In this document: positions 8,362 to 16,815 of the stretch, piece after piece | Numbering within the stretch: position 1 is the stretch's first letter | Layout of the letters: every line of letters begins with the position of its first letter | Assembly: GCF_039522365.1 (NCBI RefSeq) | Contig: NZ_BAAADJ010000053.1 | Coordinates: forward strand, 1 to 41,848 | Direction of reading: 5' to 3' | Source of the DNA: Bacillus carboniphilus | Lineage (GTDB): Bacteria > Bacillota > Bacilli > Bacillales > JC228 | DNA length: 41,848 nt | The notes under the pieces: model-generated | What the model saw: only the letters and a program-made list of their open reading frames with translations | What the model was told of the DNA's origin: nothing | Database searches by the model: none | Program-made: the position numbers and the translations under genes

Positions 8362-8553
8362 TTGTTTAGTCTTCGGAAAAAAATCACTACATTATTCTGG
8401 ATTGCCGTTGGGGGGTTAGTTTTAACAACCATTTATACAGCTGTCTTAGCACAGCAGGGAGTTGAAACGAAAAAAATGATTACATATAACTATAAGACCA
8501 ATAAACATAAAAATAAGAGTGAAGATGAACAGGATGAAGACGCCTCAGTATGA
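8362..8553 (+). CDS. Small single-pass membrane protein
   Basis: A 63-residue protein with a basic start (LRKKI), one membrane helix at about residues 9-29 and a very charged C-terminus rich in Lys, Glu and Asp. The TTG start at 8362 has a perfect AAGGAGG at 8347-8353 and an 8-base gap, so it is well supported. The last codons overlap the left arm of a terminator. I do not recognise a family. Confidence 0.7.
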   Translation: MFSLRKKITTLFWIAVGGLVLTTIYTAVLAQQGVETKKMITYNYKTNKHKNKSEDEQDEDASV

Positions 8554-8571
8554 AAAGCGGGGCGTTTTTTT
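8541..8571 (+). terminator. Intrinsic terminator
   Basis: CGCCTC/GGGGCG stem (8541-8546 with 8559-8564, one G-T pair) and seven T. It overlaps the end of the small membrane protein gene and abuts a tandem repeat. Confidence 0.8.
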
Positions 8572-8574
8572 GTT

Positions 8575-8735
8575 GAGTTCTGATAAAGGTGGTGTGAGTT
8601 CTGAAAAAAGGATGCTGAGTTCTGAAAAAGAGGTGCAGAGTTCTGAAAAAAGGGTGCTGAGTTCTGAAAAATAGGTGCAGAGTTCTGAAAAAAGGGTGCT
8701 GAGTTCAGATAACAGCTGCCAACTTCGGATAACTC
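8575..8735. repeat. 21-bp tandem repeat, about 7 units
   Basis: Units begin GAGTTCTGAAAAA at 8575, 8596, 8617, 8638, 8659, 8680 and 8701, then decay. The variable part alternates between a GGGTGCT and an AGGTGCA type ending. It starts directly after the T-run of a terminator. On the minus strand it is open and gives a 7-residue repeat, but there is no ribosome binding site. The rest of the gap to 8883 holds only a short palindrome. Confidence 0.9.
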
Positions 8736-8838
8736 AGAAATAAAATTAGTAAAATGCTTCATCAAAGTCTCTTTATGCGCTACCATCGTCGTTGATTAAC
8801 ACCTCATTCATTTAAAACATACCTAATTAACTAGAAAA

Positions 8839-8854
8839 ATTTAGTAAACTAAAT
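8839..8854. promoter_or_regulatory. Palindrome upstream of the DUF2785 gene
   Basis: ATTTAGT and ACTAAAT separated by two bases, centred 36 bases before the start at 8883. It lies where a promoter would be, so an operator role is possible, but AT-rich palindromes of this size also occur by chance. Confidence 0.3.
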
Positions 8855-8882
8855 AGAAGAAAATAAAAACAGAGGTATAAAG

Positions 8883-9617
8883 ATGAATCTTAAGGCGCAG
8901 TTAAGACAGTTCAATGAGATGGACACCATTGAACTAAAAAAAATAAAAATAGACGACTTAGTAAATAAAATGTTAGAACAAATCGGTACAACAGACTCAG
9001 AGTTAAGGGACTCTTTGATTTACTCGACATTTGTAAGACTGATCAACGAAGAGATATTGACAGAACAACAAATGATTGATGTTCTCGAGGTCTGCATAAG
9101 TGACAGTCATTTATTTTTCAAGATTGGAGAAGAAAACGCAGATTCAGTTTTTACACGTTCTTTTTCCGCATTAGTTGTGGCTGCTATTATTTCTAAAGAT
9201 TTGAAATCTAGGTTTCTTACAGAAGCCATGGTTATGGATTGTTTTGAAAAAAGCATTCAGTATGTCGTCGGAGAGCGGGATGTTAGAGGGTTCGTAAAAG
9301 GAAAAGGCTGGGCGCATAGCATGGCTCACGGAGCTGATTTAATGGTTGCAGCTGTGGGGCATCCACTTATTGAGAAGCACAAGACAACAGTATGCCTAGT
9401 AGCCATCAAAGAAGCTTTGTTTAAGGGAAGTGTTTATACAGATGATGAAGATGAACGGTTTCTATTTGTTATAGACCATCTAATAGTTAAAGATGTTGAA
9501 GAGGAAAAATTGATAGGTTGGATAGACACACTATACCAACAATTAGAGGACGTTCATGCACTGAATGGTTTTAGTAACAATATTTTTATGCTAGAACTAA
9601 TGTCCAAAATTTCCTGA
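8883..9617 (+). CDS. DUF2785 domain protein
   Basis: A 244-residue, mostly helical, cytosolic protein. The stretch GKGWAHSMAHGAD near residue 140 is the conserved core of the DUF2785 family, with two His residues that could bind metal. The length is typical of the family, whose function is not established. It has GAGGT upstream of the ATG. It stands alone, with about 200 bases of no visible gene or signal on its 3' side (9618-9815). Confidence 0.82.
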   Translation: MNLKAQLRQFNEMDTIELKKIKIDDLVNKMLEQIGTTDSELRDSLIYSTFVRLINEEILTEQQMIDVLEVCISDSHLFFKIGEENADSVFTRSFSALVVAAIISKDLKSRFLTEAMVMDCFEKSIQYVVGERDVRGFVKGKGWAHSMAHGADLMVAAVGHPLIEKHKTTVCLVAIKEALFKGSVYTDDEDERFLFVIDHLIVKDVEEEKLIGWIDTLYQQLEDVHALNGFSNNIFMLELMSKIS

Positions 9618-9815
9618 AGTCCTTATATTTCCGATTGGTGAATCTAGATTGGGGTAGAGGAGTTAGAAACAAAATTGAAGACGTCATTAAAATCCTTTAT
9701 CAAAAGGTATATGGCTGATACATCCAAAGACTGACCGTAATTACAACTTTCCTCTAATGAATAAATGTCTAATAGACCCTATTCTTAAATACAGAAAGAT
9801 TGAGGAGGTTTCTTC

Positions 9816-10484
9816 ATGTATTTTAAAAGTGTGACTCTATCTACATCCAAGCTAGAGGCTCTGAAGAATTTTTATGTAGATACATTAGGAATAGAAATGG
9901 TGACCGAGAATGAAGGGGAATTTTCCTTGAAAATTGGGAGAAGTGAGTTAACGTTTGTTTCATGTAGCTCTAATCATAATCCTTTTTACCATTTTGCAAT
10001 AACGATTTCAGGGGAACATTTTAGTCAAGCTAAAAAGTGGGCTCAATCAAAAGTTCAGCTTAACAAAGAAGATAACGAGGATGAAGTGTATTTTAAGTTT
10101 TTAGATGCTCACTCCTTTTATTTTGAAGACCCAGCAGGAAATGTAGTGGAATTTATTGGGCGGAATTCAATGAATGCGGATCAATCGAGTTTTTCAATGA
10201 AGAGCCTACTTGATTTAAGTGAGGTTAACATAACGGTTGAGGATGTTCTGGACAAGGGGAGAGCTATGCTTCAAGAAGGTTTTAGTGAGATATTCAACCA
10301 GCCCCTAGAGCCAGATAGTCTAAATTTTTTAGGAAATCGGGATGCGTATTTCCTATTGGGACCGGTGGGGAGAACCTGGTATTTTTCCAATCAGTTAGCG
10401 GAAAGTCATCCAGTTACAGTTGAATTAGATACTGGTAGGGTGGTTTCCTTAGACCATGAAGGGGAACTGAAAATTAGGAAGTGA
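9816..10484 (+). CDS. VOC (glyoxalase-like) family protein
   Basis: A 222-residue protein. Residues 1-115 form a VOC module: the opening strand YFKSVTLSTS, then FYVDTLGIEM and FYFEDPAGNVVEFIG with the metal-ligand-type Glu in the last strand. The C-terminal half looks like a second, decayed VOC-like unit. Such proteins include dioxygenases, isomerases and antibiotic-binding proteins, so the substrate is open. GAGGAGG stands nine bases before the ATG. The Nudix gene starts 17 bases after its stop, with overlapping signals, suggesting one transcript. Confidence 0.8.
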   Translation: MYFKSVTLSTSKLEALKNFYVDTLGIEMVTENEGEFSLKIGRSELTFVSCSSNHNPFYHFAITISGEHFSQAKKWAQSKVQLNKEDNEDEVYFKFLDAHSFYFEDPAGNVVEFIGRNSMNADQSSFSMKSLLDLSEVNITVEDVLDKGRAMLQEGFSEIFNQPLEPDSLNFLGNRDAYFLLGPVGRTWYFSNQLAESHPVTVELDTGRVVSLDHEGELKIRK

Positions 10485-10501
10485 ACCAAAGGAGCTGTAC
10501 G

Positions 10502-10894
10502 ATGAAGAGAAATAGAGGAGCCGTTATCATACAAAGCAATAATAAAGTATTGCTTATTAAAAGAAAGAGAGAAAACCAGGTTTATTATGTGTTTCCAGGT
10601 GGTGGAATTGAAAAAGGGGAGACAGCTGAAGAAGCGGCCAAACGGGAAGCCTTAGAAGAGCTTGGGGTAAGAGTGAATATTCATGAGTGTCTCCAAGAAG
10701 TAGAGCACAATGGAACCCAATACTATTTTCGTGCTGAGATTCTAGAAGGTGAAATTGGAACAGGAGTAGGAGAAGAGTTTACTGATCAGACTCGGAACCG
10801 TGGGAGCTATCATCCCATGTGGATAGATGTTACTCATCTAACTTCAATAGGTGTACGGCCGAGAGAAGTTGCTGATAGAATACTAGAAAGTTAA
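10502..10894 (+). CDS. Nudix hydrolase
   Basis: A 130-residue Nudix domain protein. The Nudix box runs from GGGIEKGE through REALEELGV, matching GX5EX7REUXEEXGU, so it should hydrolyse a nucleoside diphosphate linked to another group using Mg2+ held by the box glutamates. I chose ATG at 10502 because AAGGAG is well spaced before it; the frame is open to 10481. It follows the VOC gene closely. The substrate cannot be inferred. Confidence 0.88.
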   Translation: MKRNRGAVIIQSNNKVLLIKRKRENQVYYVFPGGGIEKGETAEEAAKREALEELGVRVNIHECLQEVEHNGTQYYFRAEILEGEIGTGVGEEFTDQTRNRGSYHPMWIDVTHLTSIGVRPREVADRILES

Positions 10895-10985
10895 GTATTA
10901 CAACCCTGACCGTCAAAAAAAGGAAAAACCCGTCTTCATAACGAATAACATAGAGTTCGCATTTTAAAACTTGGGGGCACCTAGA

Positions 10986-11510
10986 ATGATTATTAACACG
11001 GACAGATTAACGATTCGGAAATTTGTTATGGATGATTGGAAATCGGTGTATGAGTATACATCTAATGCTGATGTCATGGAGTATATTCCAGAAGGAGTTT
11101 TTTCAGAATCAGACGCACAAGCTTTTGTGTTGAAAAATAGCGGAGATGATGCTAAGAAGTTTCCAGTTTTACTCAAAGACCAAAATGAGTTAATCGGCCA
11201 TATCGTTTTTGAAAAATATTTTGGGGATCACACTTATGAAATTGGCTGGGTGTTTAATCCGAAGTTTTATAATAAAGGGTTTGCATCTGAGGCAGCTTAT
11301 GCGGTATTAGATTACGGATTTAACGAGTTAAAATTACACCGAATCATAGCCACGTGCCAGCCTGAAAATATTGGTTCTTATCGAGTGATGGAGAAGATCG
11401 GGATGAGAAAAGAAGGACACTTTAAGAAGTGTATTCCGAGTGGTGACGAGTGGTGGGATGAATATTATTATGCAATTCTAAAGGAAGAATGGGATATGAA
11501 GAATTCATAA
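10986..11510 (+). CDS. GNAT N-acetyltransferase, RimJ/RimL-like
   Basis: A 174-residue acetyltransferase. The acetyl-CoA site region is seen around GWVFNPKFYNKGFASEA, followed by LKLHRIIATCQPENIGSYRVMEKIGM, the typical C-terminal half of the RimJ/RimL type. These enzymes acetylate protein N-termini or small amines. The ATG at 10986 has TGGGGG nine bases upstream; a TTG five codons earlier overlaps that site. A strong terminator follows directly. The 76 bases before the gene hold no feature I can name. Confidence 0.87.
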   Translation: MIINTDRLTIRKFVMDDWKSVYEYTSNADVMEYIPEGVFSESDAQAFVLKNSGDDAKKFPVLLKDQNELIGHIVFEKYFGDHTYEIGWVFNPKFYNKGFASEAAYAVLDYGFNELKLHRIIATCQPENIGSYRVMEKIGMRKEGHFKKCIPSGDEWWDEYYYAILKEEWDMKNS

Positions 11511-11515
11511 AGTCC

Positions 11516-11546
11516 AAACACTGGGAACAGAGCCCCAGTGTTTTTT
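11516..11546 (+). terminator. Intrinsic terminator
   Basis: Ten-base-pair perfect stem AAACACTGGG/CCCAGTGTTT (11516-11525 with 11534-11543), an 8-base loop and a T-run, directly after the GNAT stop codon. Confidence 0.92.
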
Positions 11547-11627
11547 CATGAAAAACGAAATTAACGCCAAAACTATTGGAATTTAATGTTAAAATTAAAG
11601 TGTTACCACTTATTGGGAGGTATTTGA

Positions 11628-12209
11628 TTGAGTAAGCTATTTTATATTTTAGTTTTACTTTCCCTTATGTTCGTTTTATCAGCTTGTGCTTCTGAAGAAG
11701 ATTTAACAAAACAAATAGAAGAGTTAGACTATGACGTTATTCATATAGAAGAGGTTAAAGAGGGTGTTGTGGTTTTTCATAAACCAGAGAACGTAGGTGA
11801 AGACCAAACTGTGTCATCGATGGGTGCTCATTTTATTAAACAGAACCCTTTTGAATGGGAAGTGACGAATGACCAAGGAACTTATATGTCTGGTATAGAT
11901 AAACCAATCTTTAGCCAATATCTATTAAAGTCAGATAAAACCTCACCATTCCCTATGCTTTATGGGGAAATCAAAGACCCTATTATTCACATCGTTAGGG
12001 TAGTGAACGAACAGGACCCATCTACCTATGAAGAAGCCACCGTCATGGAAAGGAATGGTCATCGTTTTTGGTACCTATTCTTAGAAGCACCCACAGACCC
12101 CACCACTTTTGAAGTTCAAGGACTTTCTAAAGACCAAGTCGTCCTCACATCCATAACCAATGCAGACCTATTAGAGAGTTATAGTAGTTCAGGGTCATCG
12201 GAGGAATAG
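11628..12209 (+). CDS. Lipoprotein of unknown function
   Basis: A 193-residue protein with a signal peptide (about residues 1-18) and lipobox LSAC, so Cys19 should be lipidated and the protein anchored on the outer face of the membrane. The C-terminus is Ser/Glu rich. The segment around PMLYGEIKDPIIHIVRV recalls VLFGAIANPKINTVTV in the gene at 36943, hinting at a shared fold. TTG start with GGGAGG seven bases upstream. A small gene follows after 12 bases. Confidence 0.8.
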   Translation: MSKLFYILVLLSLMFVLSACASEEDLTKQIEELDYDVIHIEEVKEGVVVFHKPENVGEDQTVSSMGAHFIKQNPFEWEVTNDQGTYMSGIDKPIFSQYLLKSDKTSPFPMLYGEIKDPIIHIVRVVNEQDPSTYEEATVMERNGHRFWYLFLEAPTDPTTFEVQGLSKDQVVLTSITNADLLESYSSSGSSEE

Positions 12210-12221
12210 ATAGAAAGGTAG

Positions 12222-12545
12222 ATGAGAATGATAGAGTTATTAAAAGGGAAGTTTGTTAAGCCAGACGTTAGCTTAATAAGAACGCCCTATTTTTACTTCC
12301 AATATCCTCATGAGCCTAGGAAGCTAGAAATGTTAGCGGACTTAATCATAAAATATCAAGAAATAATAGCAGATTTACGTTACTACGAGTCTTATAGTAC
12401 TTTTTCCCAACGAGAACGATTGCTGTTTAATGAGTTAGGAATCAAAGTGGCTAAGTTGGAAATAGATACTAATTATATCAATTATAAAGATATCCAAAAT
12501 AATGAACTAATGACAAATTCACAAGAGAATACCAAGAAAAAATAG
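12222..12545 (+). pseudogene. 5' part of an apparently frameshifted gene
   Basis: An open frame of 107 residues beginning MRMIELLKGKF, helical and tyrosine-rich. Near 12505 the coding character passes to another frame: there the sequence after base 12506 reads TNDKFTREYQEKIEVWDDDY and continues without a stop into the next open frame, while this frame ends a few codons later in KKK. That pattern suggests one indel between about 12503 and 12545. Alternatively this is a complete small protein. I do not recognise its family. Confidence 0.55.
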
Positions 12546-12565
12546 AAGTTTGGGACGATGATTAT

Positions 12566-13636
12566 TTGCAAGGACTACTAGTCGCAGGTGTTGGTGTAGA
12601 TCCTTTCGACCCTGATATTTATATTTTTTATAAGGATGATGGGACTTGGAGTTTTGGTACCTATCTAAGTCTAGTTAGTTCTGATGAAGTTAGGGTGAGA
12701 TTGTTTACTTCTAGTATCGAATATCGGGAAGGCAAAAGAGAAGATGTAAGGAATATTGAACACCTTCTGTACTCCTGTTATGACTATGGAAGTGAACGTG
12801 ACTCTTTTACATATTTTAAAAGAGGATTGGATAGTTCCCAGCAAGTCAGCTTGGTTACAGCATATAAATTAAATGTGTTGGTGGGGGCTGTTACTGCCTG
12901 GAGAACAAGATTCCATCCTAACTGTACGTATTTTTCTATGGCTGCCTTACCATTTATTCAAAATGAGAACATCTATAAAGTGTTCTTACAGCGAATACAG
13001 AATGCCCATGATGTGAAGTTTCCACTTCAAACTTCTTTGTGGGAAACTTCTCATGGTCTGAAGTTATTCTTAGAAAAAAGTGGATTTCGTTTGATTCGAA
13101 AAACAGTTACTCCTTTATTAGATATATCTAATGTTGATCCAGTTGACCAATTCCTCTTAGATATACAGGTGATTCACCATCAATATTCCGTTATGACTCT
13201 AAGAGAAGCCTATACAAATCATGACCTAATTGATCAATTTATAGCATTGGTAAAAGCGACATATGAGAAAACACATACCGCCAACCCTCTTGGAGTCCAT
13301 GATCGTAAACAATGGGAGAAACTAGTCTTTTCAAGCGATACCCTATTAGATGGTAGTTTTATTGCTATAAAAGATAATGAAGTTGTGGCATTTGCTCTTT
13401 TACATCATCCGACCAGGGAGCATAAATTGGAATTAGGTTGGAGAGGGGCGAAGCTTAGAGAAGAAGCTAGCCAATTAGTTATCTTATTAACAAACTATCA
13501 AATAAAGTATGCTAGGAAAAATCGTTTCTTCCGACTTGAAGCAGAAATTGATGATACAGATGAATATGCAATGGAAATGCTGAAGTATTTTCCGTTTGCA
13601 CCTGCACCTGCATGGTTGACTTATCAAAAGGGGTAA
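12566..13636 (+). CDS. GNAT-type acetyltransferase with extra N-terminal segment (3' part of the frameshifted locus)
   Basis: The open frame runs from about 12506 to 13636. The first 45 residues (LLVAGVGVDPFDP onward) look like the end of the preceding gene's product. From IEYREGKREDVRNIEHLL onward the protein has a GNAT-like plan: a ligand-binding half, then a second half with FIAIKDNEVVAFALLHH and a helix near the C-terminus. Alternative starts for a separate acetyltransferase are GTG 12695 and TTG 12701, with AGGGTGA just before. Whether this is a fusion, a broken gene or two genes cannot be settled here. No terminator follows. Confidence 0.6.
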   Translation: MQGLLVAGVGVDPFDPDIYIFYKDDGTWSFGTYLSLVSSDEVRVRLFTSSIEYREGKREDVRNIEHLLYSCYDYGSERDSFTYFKRGLDSSQQVSLVTAYKLNVLVGAVTAWRTRFHPNCTYFSMAALPFIQNENIYKVFLQRIQNAHDVKFPLQTSLWETSHGLKLFLEKSGFRLIRKTVTPLLDISNVDPVDQFLLDIQVIHHQYSVMTLREAYTNHDLIDQFIALVKATYEKTHTANPLGVHDRKQWEKLVFSSDTLLDGSFIAIKDNEVVAFALLHHPTREHKLELGWRGAKLREEASQLVILLTNYQIKYARKNRFFRLEAEIDDTDEYAMEMLKYFPFAPAPAWLTYQKG

Positions 13637-13704
13637 AGCTGGTATACATCCAAAAGGGGAAGACACAAGGAGTGCGCCATTTCATGTGTTAAGGGGTGGG
13701 ATAA

Positions 13705-13968
13705 TTGGAATTTATTTATGTTTTACTAGGGTTTATCTTGCTTTCTCTGATTCTAAAAATAATTCAAGTTCAGCTGCGAATCCGGGTTGACTTTAATTTT
13801 TGGCTATTTTTTGTTTTGTTGTTAGTTGGAACTGCTGCAGGGATTATTGGATTCCTCTTTGATTTAGGTAGTATGAAGCTATTTATGGTAGGGTATGGAT
13901 ATTTGCTTGCTTTAGGGTCTGTGTTGAGTTTGATGGTTTCTTTTATTTGGGAGAAGAATAAAGGGTAG
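13705..13968 (+). CDS. Small membrane protein (three helices)
   Basis: An 87-residue, very hydrophobic protein with membrane segments at about residues 3-22, 31-52 and 58-80 and a charged C-terminus. TTG start with AAGGGGTGG upstream. It is the first of four small membrane protein genes in a row (13705-15209), all in the same orientation with short gaps. No family recognised. Confidence 0.6.
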   Translation: MEFIYVLLGFILLSLILKIIQVQLRIRVDFNFWLFFVLLLVGTAAGIIGFLFDLGSMKLFMVGYGYLLALGSVLSLMVSFIWEKNKG

Positions 13969-13984
13969 TGTTTAGGAGGTTAAG

Positions 13985-14476
13985 ATGATTAAAGGAATAA
14001 AAACAGTAATAATATTGATTTTTATACCATTAGTTACTGGATACATACTAAATAGAGTGGCACTTTACTTCTTTATGCCGCCGATTATTTCACAAATTAT
14101 CTTTACTGCATTTTGGTTTTGGGTGGGTTATAGATTCACTCTGCTACCATGGAATAAGCTGAAGAGTTTTATTGTGGGAAACAGCATTTGGCTTTTATCC
14201 CTCCTATTATTCATTTGGCAGTTCGTTGTTCTAGATGATGAATCTAGAAATCTTATACTAGCGGGTCTTTCGCAGAACTATATTGTTGGCTTTCTCTGGT
14301 CTGGGGTTAAATGGGCATCTGTTATGTATGATAGTCAACTTACAACCTTAAACGTTACGATTTCTTCCTTTATTTTTATGTTTCTCACGTTCACAGTAGG
14401 GTTTATTTACTCATGGGTAAAACAATATAGAGATGCAGTAAATGAAAAGATTACAATGGGTAAATCAATGGAGTAA
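13985..14476 (+). CDS. Polytopic membrane protein of unknown function
   Basis: A 163-residue protein with about four hydrophobic segments (near 7-27, 30-50, 62-80 and 125-145) and a basic C-terminal tail. AGGAGG stands six bases before the ATG, and the stop of the preceding small membrane gene is 16 bases upstream, so the two are probably cotranscribed. I do not recognise the family. Confidence 0.65.
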   Translation: MIKGIKTVIILIFIPLVTGYILNRVALYFFMPPIISQIIFTAFWFWVGYRFTLLPWNKLKSFIVGNSIWLLSLLLFIWQFVVLDDESRNLILAGLSQNYIVGFLWSGVKWASVMYDSQLTTLNVTISSFIFMFLTFTVGFIYSWVKQYRDAVNEKITMGKSME

Positions 14477-14548
14477 AAATACAAAAATATGAAACATTCC
14501 TCATTTCAAACCGTATGTTAGTTACATCCTTTAGATCGAGGTGATGGC

Positions 14549-14890
14549 ATGCAAGTCCAATATGAATCTAGTAAACAAACCAAGGTTGTTATAAAAAGAG
14601 AATGGTCAACGAGGTTCCTACTCAATGTTATAGGAGGCTTTCTTTTTGTAGGGCTGATGGTGACGATGTTTACCGTACCTTACTCAATTGACCAAAACGG
14701 AATATATCAAATGCAAGAGGCAGTTTTAAGTGGAAAGAAACTAAAGGAATTTATTGCATTTACAGTGAGTGCTGCTTGCACTTATTTTCTTTTAGTTAAT
14801 TTATATGTTTGGGGCAAGCTGGGGAAGAAGATTGTATATTTGATTTTACTTGCTATTTGCATATTTTGTATGGTTCAAGTCTTTATATAA
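14549..14890 (+). CDS. Small membrane protein
   Basis: A 113-residue protein: a polar, basic first 22 residues, then hydrophobic segments at about 24-45, 66-86 and 92-112. The ATG at 14549 follows GAGGTGA. An ATG at 14544 lies in another frame. Nothing identifies its role. It belongs to the same run of small membrane genes. Confidence 0.55.
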   Translation: MQVQYESSKQTKVVIKREWSTRFLLNVIGGFLFVGLMVTMFTVPYSIDQNGIYQMQEAVLSGKKLKEFIAFTVSAACTYFLLVNLYVWGKLGKKIVYLILLAICIFCMVQVFI

Positions 14891-14909
14891 TATTTTTGGG
14901 GGGCTGAGT

Positions 14910-15209
14910 ATGGAAGAGGAAGTTAGAATGATTATGTTCTTTGGCTTAATGATTATCTCCCTCATACTTTCCATTGGTACTGCCCTGTGGGTGATTATCA
15001 AAACCCATAATTTCTGGCAATCTACTATAATTGGGACAGTGATAACCATTACAATCCTTGGATGTGCAAGTTATTGGTGGTTTGAAACGGATACTGACGG
15101 AATTAGTGCAGGGCTTGGAGTTATATACTACTTAATCGCTATGGGAGTTACAATCCTATTAAATTTTATTGTATTATCAGTATATAAGTCTAAAAGAATT
15201 CAAGGCTAA
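14910..15209 (+). CDS. Small membrane protein (three helices)
   Basis: A 99-residue protein with membrane segments at about residues 8-28, 39-57 and 70-92. I chose ATG 14910 because a G-rich TTGGGGGG run precedes it; the frame is open to 14850 but that would overlap the previous gene. Function unknown. The next gene has its own strong ribosome binding site 40 bases on. Confidence 0.55.
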   Translation: MEEEVRMIMFFGLMIISLILSIGTALWVIIKTHNFWQSTIIGTVITITILGCASYWWFETDTDGISAGLGVIYYLIAMGVTILLNFIVLSVYKSKRIQG

Positions 15210-15249
15210 TAAATTATAAACCCTCGTTGATTACAGGAGGATACATAAA

Positions 15250-15996
15250 ATGAAAATTGTGGCACCAAAGCCTTTTATGTACGAAGGTGGAAAAAGAGCG
15301 GTCCTTTTACTTCATGGCTTTACAGGAACAACGAGTGATGTAAAACGCTTGGGTCAGTTTTTGCATGAGCGGGGATATACGTGCTTTGCTCCTGTTTATA
15401 AAGGACATGGTCAAGATCCACTGGGACTCATTTCTACAGATGCTCAAGATTGGTGGCAGGATGCTGTTAATGGGTACAATCATCTTAAAAAGAGTGGATA
15501 TGAAGAGGTAGCCGTTGCTGGGGTTTCACTTGGAGGTGTGTTTTCTCTTAGAATTAGCTCCTTTTTTCCTGTAAAAGGCGTCGTTTCAATGTCAGCGCCA
15601 GCTCAGAAAAAAAGCAAAGATGATCTTTTTAAAAGAATTATTCAGTATGCGGAGAGGTTCAAAAAGTTTGAAAAGAAAGATGAAGCGTCTATTGCTTCTG
15701 AGATGGAAGATTTCAATAAGCTACCAATGGACTCATTGTCAGAGTTACAAGATATTATTGTTGATACAAGAGAAAGACTTTCAATTATACAAGCCCCTGC
15801 GCTCATTTTACGTGGGATGAAAGATGATGACATGTACATAGATAGTGCGGACGTGATCTATAACAGTATTCACTCCGAGCAGAAAACATTAAAAAGCTAT
15901 GAAAATTCAGGTCACATCATCACAACTGGACCCGAACGGGAGTCAGTTTTTGAAGAAGTTTTTCAATTTTTAGAAGGTCTTGACTGGAAAGAATAA
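15250..15996 (+). CDS. Carboxylesterase, Est30/YvaK-like
   Basis: A 248-residue alpha/beta hydrolase. The oxyanion-loop motif HGFTG is at about 22-26, the nucleophile Ser93 lies in GVSLGG, the acid is probably Asp192 or Asp193 in MKDDDMY, and His222 is in NSGHIIT. Length and triad positions match the thermophilic Bacillus esterase Est30 and B. subtilis YvaK, cytosolic enzymes that cleave short-chain acyl esters. AGGAGG stands before the ATG. Unlike in B. subtilis, it is not next to the rnr-smpB pair within this window, so it may be an additional paralogue. Confidence 0.88.
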   Translation: MKIVAPKPFMYEGGKRAVLLLHGFTGTTSDVKRLGQFLHERGYTCFAPVYKGHGQDPLGLISTDAQDWWQDAVNGYNHLKKSGYEEVAVAGVSLGGVFSLRISSFFPVKGVVSMSAPAQKKSKDDLFKRIIQYAERFKKFEKKDEASIASEMEDFNKLPMDSLSELQDIIVDTRERLSIIQAPALILRGMKDDDMYIDSADVIYNSIHSEQKTLKSYENSGHIITTGPERESVFEEVFQFLEGLDWKE

Positions 15997-16020
15997 ATTC
16001 ATTTGAATTGAGGGAGATCA

Positions 16021-16242
16021 ATGGGATGGTCTGTTGCAAGTCATACGGATTTTAGTGGTCATCAGATAGAGATTGCATTTTTAGCCTCGATTTTTATCGT
16101 CATGGCCATTTGGGTATTTTACAACTCTAATCGGTATTTTATGGGGTGGAGCAGACATGCTTTTTGGATTCTTACACTGTTTACAGGTCCACTTGGCCTT
16201 TTGGTTTATCTTATTTTTCGAAAAAGGGTAGGATACTATTAA
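16021..16242 (+). CDS. Small membrane protein
   Basis: A 73-residue protein with two hydrophobic segments (about 18-35 and 47-67). The second, RHAFWILTLFTGPLGLLVYLIFR, resembles the helix of phospholipase-D-nuclease N-terminal-like small proteins. GAGGGAG precedes the ATG. It lies between the esterase and a P-loop kinase gene in the same direction. Confidence 0.6.
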   Translation: MGWSVASHTDFSGHQIEIAFLASIFIVMAIWVFYNSNRYFMGWSRHAFWILTLFTGPLGLLVYLIFRKRVGYY

Positions 16243-16271
16243 AGTGTTCTCCAGTTAGAAGGGATATTAAA

Positions 16272-16796
16272 ATGATGCAACAAGAAAAACGTTCTATATA
16301 TATCATATCCGGTCCTTGTGGTGCTGGTAAATCCACGATAACGAAGGAATTTGCCAATAGAATGAACCAAACAATCCTAATCCATGGGGACTCCCTTTTA
16401 TCCATTTTTGATGGAAAAGAGGAGGAGATAGCTTGGGATGACCGAGTAGAGTTATCATGGAAAAATATACTCGCTGTGACTCGGAATCTCATGGATCATC
16501 AATTAAATGTGGTCCTTGATTTCGTTGTGGAGGATGAGCTGCAAACATTTATTGATGCACTATCGGACTATGATGTAGATATTTATTACGTAGTCCTATA
16601 TGCAGATGTGGATACCCTTTCCCAAAGATTAAAGGTAAGAGGAGACGACTATCTAATAAGTCGGTCCTTATTTTTATTGAATCAGTTAAAAAATGATCCA
16701 ACCAACAAAAAATTCTTGTATGACACAACAAATAAAACACCCGATGAGATTGTAAAAGAACTAAGTGAAAGCTTCGATCAGTTCAAAGTTCAGTAA
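16272..16796 (+). CDS. P-loop small-molecule kinase-like ATPase
   Basis: A 174-residue protein with a Walker A loop GPCGAGKST at about residues 14-22, then HGDSLL and a VVLDFVV strand that would carry the second acidic residue, and a basic lid region LKVRGDD. The fold resembles shikimate, gluconate and chloramphenicol phosphotransferase-type kinases; no substrate motif is clear. The ATG at 16272 has AGAAGGGA seven bases upstream; the frame is open earlier into the previous gene but without a good site. The Maa gene follows 19 bases later. Confidence 0.78.
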   Translation: MMQQEKRSIYIISGPCGAGKSTITKEFANRMNQTILIHGDSLLSIFDGKEEEIAWDDRVELSWKNILAVTRNLMDHQLNVVLDFVVEDELQTFIDALSDYDVDIYYVVLYADVDTLSQRLKVRGDDYLISRSLFLLNQLKNDPTNKKFLYDTTNKTPDEIVKELSESFDQFKVQ

Positions 16797-16815
16797 TCGA
16801 AAGAAGGAAATATAG

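Noticed and set aside
8490-8786. Minus-strand frame FFQNSAP-type repeat protein
   Set aside because: It covers the 21-bp repeat and part of the preceding gene in antisense, with no start signal.
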